Assembly: GCA_963744305.1 (NCBI GenBank)
Contig: CAVUTF010000028.1
Coordinates: 1 to 64,000 of the forward strand
Direction: 5' to 3'
DNA: 64,000 nucleotides
DNA from: FEN-1219 sp963744305
Lineage (GTDB): Bacteria; Pseudomonadota; Gammaproteobacteria; Steroidobacterales; Rariloculaceae
Notes under the pieces: model-generated
Told to the model about the DNA's origin: nothing
The model's input: only the letters and a program-made list of their open reading frames with translations
The model's database searches: none
Made by a program: the position numbers and the translations under genes
Part shown: piece after piece, positions 58,309 through 64,000 of the stretch
Position numbering within the stretch: position 1 is the stretch's first letter
Layout: every line of letters begins with the position of its first letter

Positions 58309-59258
58309 TCGGCACCGGAAAATACCTACCGGAACGAGTCCTCACCAACTGCGGATCTCGAGAAGATGGTCGACACGCCGACGAGTGGATCCGGAGTCGC
58401 ACCGGCATCGAGCACCGGCACATCGCGGCCGACGACGAAGCGACGAGCGATCTCGCGTACCATGCCGCGCTCGCGGCGATCGAGGACGCCGGGTCTCGAC
58501 GCCGAGCGACATCGATTTCGTGCTCGTCGGAACGACGACGCCGGATTTGATTTTCCCGAACGTCGCTTGCCTCGTGCAGGAAAAGCTCGGTATCCCGAGC
58601 TGCCCGCCTTCAGCCTCGAGGCGGCGTGCTCGGGATTCATCTACAGCCTCGTCGTCGCCGATCAGTTCATGCGCATTGGGTCAAGCGCGCCATGCGCTCG
58701 TCATCGGCGCCGAGACGATGTCGCGGATCATCGACTGGACCGATCGCGAGACCTGCGTGCTGTTCGGCGACGGCGCCGGCGCCGTTGATACTCGAAGCCG
58801 CCGAGGAGCCCGGGATCATCTACTCGACGCTTGGCGCCGACGGGCGGTATCGCGACCTGCTCTATGCTTCGAGCGGCGTCTCCACGCGGCACGTGAGCGG
58901 GCGACGTCGCGGCGCTGCGGATGAAAGGCAACGAGGTCTTCAAGGTCGCCGTGAAGACTCTCGAGAACCTCGTAGACGACGTATCGTCGAAGCAACGATC
59001 TCGAGAAGGGCGCAGATCGATTGGTTGATCCCTCATCAGGCCAACATCCGCATCATCCAAGCGACCGCGAAGCGTCTGCAAATGCCGATGGAGCGCGTGA
59101 TCTTGACCGTTCAGGAGCACGGCAACACGTCGGCGGCCTCGGTGCCGATGGCGTTGGACACGGCCATCCGGGATGGCCGCATCAAGCGGGGCGATCTGCT
59201 GTTGCTCGAGGCTTTCGGCGGCGGCTTCACCTGGGGCGCGAGCCTCATGCGCTATTGA
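58293..59258 (+). CDS. fabH: Beta-ketoacyl-ACP synthase III (frame breaks)
   Basis: Initiates fatty-acid synthesis by condensing acetyl-CoA with malonyl-ACP. It starts MYSRIVGTGKYLPERVLTN at 58,293. Other frames supply DEWIRSRTGIEHRHIA, VLVGTTTPDLIFPNVACLVQ and AFSLEAACSGFIYSL with the catalytic cysteine. AETMSRIIDWTDRETCVLFGDGAGAV, MKGNEVFKVAVKTLE, then DWLIPHQANIRII (His) and VQEHGNTSAASVPMAL (Asn) complete the Cys-His-Asn triad. The end is GGGFTWGASLMRY. About six slips occur. No fabD follows in this window. Confidence 0.92.
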
Positions 59259-59326
59259 GACTCTACCTGTATAGTTCGCGCTAACTGCGACCCATCGCTC
59301 AAATTTGAGGCATTCGGGCTCGTACA

Positions 59327-60407
59327 ATGCCGACCATGCTTCGAAAAGCGCTCATTGCACTCGCTGCCGCGACACCCGGCGCTCGCGTCTGGCCGCGGAA
59401 TATCTGGCTCGCAGACCAGCGACGAGGTGTTCGGCGACGTCACGGTGATCGCGGCGCGTTACGAGGACACCTTCGTAACCCTGGCTCGGACCTACAACGT
59501 CGGCTTTGAAGCGCTGCGGCAAGCCAACCCCGATGTAGACGAATGGCTGCCCGGCGAAGGCACCCAAGATCGTGATCCCGACCCGGTACGTGTTGCCGCG
59601 TGCGCCTCACCGCGGCATCGTCGTCAACGTCGCCGAGCTGCGGCTCTACTATTTCCCGGCATCCGGCCGCTGCCCGAGGGCCGCGCCGGGTCGCGCGTGA
59701 TCACTCATCCGATCAGCATCGGGCGGATGGACTGGGCGACGCCGCTCGGCACGACGATCAGTCGTCGGCAAGGTCGCAAACCCGAGCTGGTATCCGCCGG
59801 AATCGATTCGCGACGGAGCACGCGGAGCGCAACGACACCCTGCCGCGCGATCGTGCCTCCGGGCCCGGACAATCCACTCGGGGCGCATGCGTTGCGCTTG
59901 GGTTTGCCGGGATACCTCATCCATGGAACGAACAAGCCTTCGGGCGTTGGGATGCGAGTCACGCACGGCTGCATTCGCATGTTCCCCGAGGATATCGAGG
60001 CGTTGTACAAGATCGTGCCGTGCGGGAACGCCTGTGCATCTCGTGAATCAGCCGTACAAGCTCGGCTGGGGCGACGGCCGGCTTGTATCTCGAGGCTCAC
60101 CCGCCGTTGGTCATTGGGGAAAACACGGCCGACGATGCCGAGAGTGCGGCGGATCTGGAGAGCACGACGGATCCGCAGAGTCCAACCGATCCGCAGCGCG
60201 CGCCGGAATGGACCGCGACCGAGCTCACGCGCTTGTTCGTTGCCGCTACCGAGGAGCGGCGCAGCGAGGTCGACTGGGAAATCGCCGAGCGAGTCGATGC
60301 AAGCGGCGCGCGGCATTCCGGAGCTCGTGTCGATCGAGACCGTCGAGCCGCCGCCGACGGAGCTGCCGCAGCCCCTCGCAGCCGACAACGAGCCTGAAAC
60401 CCTTTAG
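59327..60407 (+). CDS. LysM-containing L,D-transpeptidase, ErfK/YbiS type (frame breaks)
   Basis: An exported enzyme with an N-terminal hydrophobic segment (LRKALIALAAA). A LysM-like domain follows (YEDTFVTLARTYNVGFEALRQANPDVDEWLPGEGT), then a YkuD catalytic domain: GIVVNVAELRLYYFP, THPISIGRMDWATPLGTT, GLPGYLIHGTNKPSGVGMRVTHGCIRMFPEDIEALY with the catalytic His-Gly-Cys-Arg. HLVNQPYKLGW and an acidic C-terminal tail finish it. About five slips occur. E. coli homologues (YbiS, ErfK, YcfS) attach Braun lipoprotein to peptidoglycan. The next gene, convergent, is an Lpp-like lipoprotein with a C-terminal lysine, so this is a plausible anchoring enzyme for it. Confidence 0.88.
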
Positions 60408-60445
60408 ACGGCGTCCTAAGCGGGTCTCCGACGGTCCTCACGAGC

Positions 60446-60472
60446 AAAAAAGCCGCCAAGTTCGTTGGCGGC
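60446..60472 (-). terminator. Rho-independent terminator of the Lpp-like gene
   Basis: An 8-bp perfect stem (60,452-60,459 with 60,465-60,472, loop GTTCG) is followed on the leftward strand by six T residues (A-run at 60,446-60,451). This orientation fits transcripts coming from the leftward lipoprotein gene. On the rightward strand the T-run is missing. Confidence 0.88.
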
Positions 60473-60481
60473 TATAAACTG

Positions 60482-60508
60482 TTGCGGGCGCCTTGGAGGC
60501 GCCCGCAA
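60482..60508. terminator. Second hairpin between the L,D-transpeptidase and lpp genes
   Basis: An 11-bp perfect inverted repeat (60,482-60,492 with 60,498-60,508, 5-base loop) lies inside the 3' untranslated region of the leftward lipoprotein mRNA. It has no adjacent T-run on either strand. It could stabilise the abundant mRNA, as 3' hairpins do for lpp, or act as a bidirectional terminator. Confidence 0.65.
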
Positions 60509-60539
60509 ATGAAAGGTTGTTAGTGCTTCGAGCGCTCTG

Positions 60540-60836
60540 CTACTTCGACTGAGACTGCTCGAACATCCGATCCAATCGCTGATTGGTTGCATCGCAGCAG
60601 GCTTGAGCCGCTTGTGCCGCCTGCAAAGCTTGATTTGCTGTGCTCTGAGCGCCAGTAGCAGCTTGCTGTGCTTGAGTAGCCGTGCGTTGTGCCGCATTGG
60701 CCGCGTTCTGGGCGGCGTCTGCTACACCACGGACCTCGGCGAGCATTTCCGAGGTAACCTGTGCACAGCCGGTCACGATCGCAAAGCCGCTGACGAGCGC
60801 CGCTGCCCGCAGAGCAGCTTGGATTTTTGTGGCCAT
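60540..60836 (-). CDS. Lpp-like alanine-zipper outer-membrane lipoprotein
   Basis: An intact 98-residue lipoprotein from an ATG at 60,836 with a GGGG ribosome site. The signal peptide ends in IVTGC, with lipidated Cys at position 24. The mature 75 residues are an Ala/Gln-rich helix with repeated AAQ-x-x-A units (residues 38-80), like the trimeric zipper of Lpp/OprI. The protein ends in a lone lysine (SQSK), the residue by which Lpp is linked to peptidoglycan. Adjacent cysteines (C80, C81) are unusual for the family. The gene has a clean promoter and a strong terminator, as expected for a very abundant protein. Confidence 0.85.
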   Translation of the reverse strand: MATKIQAALRAAALVSGFAIVTGCAQVTSEMLAEVRGVADAAQNAANAAQRTATQAQQAATGAQSTANQALQAAQAAQACCDATNQRLDRMFEQSQSK

Positions 60837-60875
60837 TGAGTAATCCCCTGACTTGTGAGTGACAAACCAGCCGTC

Positions 60876-60904
60876 ATTATTTCCTAAAGCGCAAGTTACT
60901 GCAA
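60876..60904 (-). promoter_or_regulatory. Promoter of the Lpp-like gene
   Basis: On the leftward strand a -35 TTGCAG (60,899-60,904), a 17-base spacer and a -10 AATAAT (60,876-60,881) precede the gene, with a leader of about 33 bases. Both boxes differ from consensus by one or two bases at optimal spacing. Confidence 0.72.
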
Positions 60905-61073
60905 TTTGAAATTGGTCTCGCGCCGCAAGAGATCGTACGACGAAAGGCCTACAAGAAAGCGTCGTCAAAGTGTCTCGCGTCGTCGATTGCAGACAGATGA
61001 TCGTTGAGCCGGACTCATTCATATAGACGACGCAGTTTTTTACTCGACACGCTCACTCACCAAATTCACCCAC
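60905..61073. other. Intergenic region between the Lpp promoter and the lexA promoter
   Basis: About 170 bases with no supported gene. It separates divergent transcripts of the lipoprotein gene and the lexA operon. The leftward frame through it is open but carries no recognisable protein and lies upstream of the promoter identified for the lipoprotein gene. Confidence 0.5.
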
Positions 61074-61103
61074 TTGACCTGTCCGGGTGTTCGGCTGTAT
61101 ATA
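61074..61103 (+). promoter_or_regulatory. lexA promoter
   Basis: A -35 TTGACC (61,074-61,079) and a -10 TATATA (61,098-61,103) with an 18-base spacer lie just upstream of lexA. An overlapping TATAAT sits at 61,100-61,105. The SOS box begins 8 bases after the -10, where a bound LexA would block open-complex formation. Confidence 0.72.
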
Positions 61104-61111
61104 ATACCAAA

Positions 61112-61127
61112 CTGATTATTTATACAG
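61112..61127 (+). promoter_or_regulatory. LexA-binding SOS box
   Basis: CTG-N10-CAG with an AT-only core (CTGATTATTTATACAG), matching the gammaproteobacterial LexA consensus. It lies 8 bases before the lexA ATG and so predicts autorepression of the lexA-imuA-imuB operon. A looser half-palindrome (CTGTATATAATA) immediately upstream at 61,095 might assist. Confidence 0.9.
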
Positions 61128-61135
61128 GTTTATAG

Positions 61136-61747
61136 ATGCGCGAGCTCACTCCCCGACAAAAACAAATTCTGTTTCTGGTTCAGAAAGTTATGCATGAGAC
61201 GGGCATGCCTCCGACACGTGCGGAAATTGCCAAGACTCTGAAGTTTCGCTCCGTGAATGCAGCCGAGGAGCATTTGCGCGCGCTCGAGCGCAAAGGCGCC
61301 ATCGAGCTTTTACCCGGCACTTCGCGCGGTATTCGACTGAAAGATTCATTGCGGGAGCAACTCGGATTGCCTTTGGTCGGCAGAGTTGCGGCCGGTGAGC
61401 CACTTTTGGCGGAGGAACATATCGAAGCTCGCTATCAAATCGATCCGGACTTATTCAAAAAGCCACCGCATTTCTTGCTGCGCGTCCAAGGCATGAGCAT
61501 GCGAGACGCTGGCATTTTGGACGGCGATTTGGTCGCGGTTCATCGCACACCCGAAGTCAGAAACCGCCAGATCATCGTCGCGCGTTTGGAAAACGAAGTG
61601 ACGGTGAAGCGATATCGGCAGGAAGGCCATCGTGTTTGGTTGATGCCCGAAAATCCGGAGTTCGCGTCGATTCAAGTGGATTTGCGAGAACAGAACTTGA
61701 CTATCGAAGGCATAGTCGTCGGCGTCGTTCGAGATTCGATGAAATGA
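61136..61747 (+). CDS. lexA: SOS repressor LexA
   Basis: An intact protein of 203 residues. The N-terminal winged helix (LTPRQKQILFLVQKVMHETGMPPTRAEIAKTL) is followed by the S24 latent peptidase domain. The self-cleavage bond is Ala86-Gly87 (GRVAAGEP), the nucleophile Ser121 (QGMSMRDAGI) and the general base Lys158 (TVKRYRQEG). RecA-stimulated self-cleavage derepresses the SOS regulon. It is autoregulated through the SOS box and followed by imuA and imuB, so the mutagenesis genes share its control. Confidence 0.97.
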   Translation: MRELTPRQKQILFLVQKVMHETGMPPTRAEIAKTLKFRSVNAAEEHLRALERKGAIELLPGTSRGIRLKDSLREQLGLPLVGRVAAGEPLLAEEHIEARYQIDPDLFKKPPHFLLRVQGMSMRDAGILDGDLVAVHRTPEVRNRQIIVARLENEVTVKRYRQEGHRVWLMPENPEFASIQVDLREQNLTIEGIVVGVVRDSMK

Positions 61748-61774
61748 GCGCCCCAATCGAAAGCCAACAAAAAA

Positions 61775-62471
61775 ATGAAAGATACAGAGATTTTTGTGGC
61801 GCAACCTATTTTGGGATCTCCCTTTTTTGGATCACCCTCTTTCGGATCACAGATATGGCGAGGTAAGAGCGCCCATTTCTCACAGCCGGTCATTTCGACC
61901 GGCTTCGCGAATCTAGACGAGCATCTGCCCGGCGGCGGGTGGCCGCAAAGATCGATCACTGAAGTTTTTTTGGACTATTACGGAATCGGCGAGCTCACTT
62001 TGCTGATTCCTGCTTTACGCGAGCTTGACGCAACGCAGAAATGCGGCGGACAAGAAGTGGGTCATTTTCATTGCGCCGCCGTTTATTCCTTATGCTCCAG
62101 CTCTCGTGCAGCGCGGCATCGACATCGAACGGTTGCTGATGGTTCATCCCACGGCAGGGAACAAGAACAACCTTTGGGCGGTGGAGCAGGCCGTGCGATC
62201 CGGATCGAGCGCTGCAGTATTGGCATGGCTTCAGATGGCGGACGGTGTCGCCTTGCGCCGCTTGCAATTAGCTGCCGAGCAACAGGGTTGTTGGACGGTG
62301 CTGTTTCGTCCGATGAGCGCACTTTCCGAGCGTTCGCCTGCGGCTTTGAGAATCCGGTTGTTCATTGAGGATGCGGTCACGAGACTGCAAATTCTCAAAA
62401 GTCGAGGCGGGCGACCGGCAGTCGTAAATCTGGCTACCTACGAGCGAAAGCGTACGGGGGAGCCCAGATAG
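61775..62471 (+). CDS. imuA: Translesion-synthesis associated protein ImuA (one frame break)
   Basis: A RecA/SulA-like protein of the ImuA-ImuB-DnaE2 mutasome. The N-terminal part shows STGFANLDEHLPGGGWPQRSITEVFLDYYGIGELTLLIPAL, the RecA-like substrate for ImuB contact. A slip near 62,045 leads to KWVIFIAPPFIPYAPALVQRGIDIERLLMVHP, GSSAAVLAWLQMADGVALRRLQLAAEQQGCWTVLFRP. The length across the break is about 232 residues. The start is taken at the ATG at 61,775, after a short run of Gly-Ser-Pro-Phe repeats not typical of the family. SOS-induced with lexA. Confidence 0.9.
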
Positions 62472-62483
62472 TGGCGACATCGT

Positions 62484-64000
62484 ATGGCTCGCGCGTTGAA
62501 ATCGCTCAGGCTCTTCGCTCGAGAGGCTCCCGCCCCCGCCACCCCTCGACCTGATCCTGGTCCGCTCGTCGAGTCATCGCAGCTATGGCTGGCGGTATGT
62601 TTACCGAACCTCGCGCTCGAAGCTCTGGACGTCGAGGAGGACGCGCCGATCGCAGTCGTTGAGCCGGGGCGGGAGCAATTTCAAATAGCCGCGGTCAATC
62701 GCGCCGCGGAGGTCCTGAGAATACAGCCCGGAATCAAATTGAGCGCAGCGCTCGCATTGTCGGCATCGCTCAAAGTCATCGAACGGTCTCCAGACTCCGA
62801 GCGCGCCTGCCTCGAGTCGTTGCTCGCTTGGTCGCAGCGAATCACTCCGCTGATCAGTCTCGAGGCTCCGGAAGCTTTTCTGCTGGAGGTCTCGGGAAGT
62901 CTCAAGTTGTTTCGCGGGCTGGCTGCTATAAAGCGGCTGCTTGCCGAAGAGCTCGATCGCCGCAAGCTGTCGCATCGATGGTGCGCAGCGCCGACGCCGC
63001 TCGCCTCTTTGTGGTTGGCGCGAAACCGTAGCGAGGACGTGCTTCAAGTCGAGCAACTGGCCGGACGCGTCGGTTCAGCGTCGTTATGGGTAACTCGTTG
63101 GCCTGCAGCCGTTCAGACACTTTTGGAAGATATGGGCGTACGAACCATCGGCGACTGCTTGCGGCTGCCTCGAGATGGGTTTGCAAGAAGATTAGGGCAA
63201 ATTTATCTCAAGGATCTGGATAAAGCCGTAGGCAAGAGATTCGATCCTCGGGCCGGTTTCCACGCTCCTCACAGCTTTTGCTCGAAAGCCGAGCTCTCTA
63301 CGGAATGCTCGCAGCTTACGGTCTTCATCGAGGCGATCGCCGCGATGCTCGACGTCGCCATCAATCAATTGCGCGTTCGGCAGGCTCAGATCCAGAGCTT
63401 GACCGTGAGCTTCGAGCATAGGCGAGGTCCGCCGACCGTGGAGCACATCGCCCTCGTCGAGCCCTCGGGGCAAAAGAACCGATTGATGAATCTGATTGCT
63501 GACCGGCTCGAGCGAATGGTTCTGCCTACTCCGGCTCTTGCTCTCACCTTGCGCACGGATTTTTTTCGGCCGATGCATTTGCGACCGCCGGGCTTGTTCG
63601 GCGCATGGTGCGAGGATGCAGCCGGGATATTGATCGAGCGCTTGCGCGAGCGTTTTGGCGTCGGTGGCGTTCACGGCGTTGGCTTGAATGCGGAGCACCG
63701 CCCTGAATACGCATGGTCGAAAGTGATCGACGATCTAATGAAGCCATCCGCCTCGACCGAAATTTCGCCTTGGATATCTGATCGCCCACTTTGGGTATTG
63801 CCGTCACCGTTGCCGTTGTCATCCAGCGATGCTCGAAGCTATTACGGGGGATCCTTGAGGATCAGCTCGTCGGTCGAACGGATCGAGAGCGGTTGGTGGG
63901 ACGAGCGGGACGTGCAGAGGGATTACTACACCGCCATGGGGGCTTGCGGACAGCGCCTCTGGATATATCAAGACCGCACCAGCGGTGATTGGTATTTGCA
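62484..64000 (+). CDS. imuB: Inactive Y-family polymerase-like protein ImuB (partial, 3' end off window)
   Basis: From the ATG at 62,484 the frame is open to the window end (505 codons). It is a Y-family DNA polymerase homologue with LWLAVCLPNLALEALDV in place of the usual D-x-D-x-FF catalytic strand, so the acidic residues are lost. AVNRAAEVLRIQPGIKLSAALAL, ISLEAPEAFLLEVSGSLKLF, then GVRTIGDCLRLPRDGFARRLGQ (helix-hairpin-helix) and RAGFHAPHSF complete the palm/little-finger pattern. ImuB lacks catalysis and tethers DnaE2 and ImuA to the beta clamp. The dnaE2 gene, expected next, would lie beyond the window. Confidence 0.94.
   Translation, partial: MARALKSLRLFAREAPAPATPRPDPGPLVESSQLWLAVCLPNLALEALDVEEDAPIAVVEPGREQFQIAAVNRAAEVLRIQPGIKLSAALALSASLKVIERSPDSERACLESLLAWSQRITPLISLEAPEAFLLEVSGSLKLFRGLAAIKRLLAEELDRRKLSHRWCAAPTPLASLWLARNRSEDVLQVEQLAGRVGSASLWVTRWPAAVQTLLEDMGVRTIGDCLRLPRDGFARRLGQIYLKDLDKAVGKRFDPRAGFHAPHSFCSKAELSTECSQLTVFIEAIAAMLDVAINQLRVRQAQIQSLTVSFEHRRGPPTVEHIALVEPSGQKNRLMNLIADRLERMVLPTPALALTLRTDFFRPMHLRPPGLFGAWCEDAAGILIERLRERFGVGGVHGVGLNAEHRPEYAWSKVIDDLMKPSASTEISPWISDRPLWVLPSPLPLSSSDARSYYGGSLRISSSVERIESGWWDERDVQRDYYTAMGACGQRLWIYQDRTSGDWYL

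Noticed and set aside
41000..60000. Widespread programmed frameshifting or recoding
   Set aside because: The breaks lack slippery sites or a shared signal, differ in direction and hit only parts of the sequence; only prfB has a proper recoding site.

Overview
The window is two unrelated pieces joined near base 4,470. Bases 1 to about 4,470 are extremely GC-rich with near-exclusive G/C third positions. They hold leftward genes of an actinobacterial type: a GAF-domain regulator running off the left edge, a secreted endonuclease/exonuclease/phosphatase-fold protein, and an XdhC, CoxE-type VWA and CoxD-type MoxR ATPase set, that is, maturation genes of aerobic CO dehydrogenase/xanthine dehydrogenase-family molybdoenzymes. 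The MoxR gene is cut at the join and lacks its Walker A half. From there to base 64,000 the sequence is a gammaproteobacterial chromosome. It has lower GC and gene orders typical of non-enteric Gammaproteobacteria (Xanthomonadales/Nevskiales/Steroidobacterales-like; the order cannot be fixed from sequence alone). The join is most simply a chimeric contig, although gene transfer cannot be formally excluded.

Layout of the gammaproteobacterial part. 4.7-8.8 kb: pyrG-kdsA-eno-ftsB. 8.8-11.7 kb: smr (leftward), then surE-pcm-nlpD. 11.7-14.8 kb: a Mth938-like gene (leftward), prfB with its programmed +1 frameshift, and lysS. A 23-bp perfect palindrome separates lysS from the leftward ygfZ. 16.1-20.2 kb: sdhCDAB-sdhE-ygfX. 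20.2-23.2 kb: the envelope-stress module rpoE-rseA-rseB-rseC plus a glutaredoxin-like gene. 23.2-31.7 kb: lepA-lepB-DUF4845-rnc-era-recO-pdxJ-acpS-exonuclease-rlmD, mostly with overlapping stops and starts. 31.8-36.2 kb: CYTH protein, YkuD-fold protein, nagZ, hpt, methylthioinosine phosphorylase, and a PAS/degenerate GGDEF protein. 36.2-40.8 kb, leftward: mfd-csiV and a small exported protein. 41-51.9 kb: lolC-lolE-lolD, comEC, exbB-exbD, msbA, lpxK, kdsB and a low-molecular-weight phosphatase. 51.9-59.3 kb: rne (leftward), rluC, maf (leftward), yceD-rpmF-plsX-fabH. 59.3-60.8 kb: a LysM L,D-transpeptidase facing an Lpp-like lipoprotein. 61.1-64 kb: the SOS operon lexA-imuA-imuB, running off the right edge.

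Together these genes build and maintain the Gram-negative envelope: Kdo synthesis (kdsA, kdsB), lipid A flipping and phosphorylation (msbA, lpxK), lipoprotein sorting (lolCDE), peptidoglycan recycling and anchoring (nagZ, L,D-transpeptidase, Lpp), phospholipid and fatty-acid initiation (plsX, fabH, acpS), and the sigma-E stress response. Translation and RNA maturation genes and DNA-damage functions (mfd, recO, lexA/imuAB) are interspersed.

Many genes, and almost every gene between 41 and 60 kb, are broken by single-base indels while their catalytic motifs and termini are preserved. I read these as uncorrected sequencing or consensus errors rather than pseudogenes, and I annotate such genes across the frame breaks. 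No tRNA, rRNA, CRISPR array, insertion sequence or prophage was recognised. I did not find an undescribed multi-gene system. The most promising leads are the linked Lpp/L,D-transpeptidase pair, the long rne leader, the palindrome, and the deviant NagZ and GGDEF motifs.
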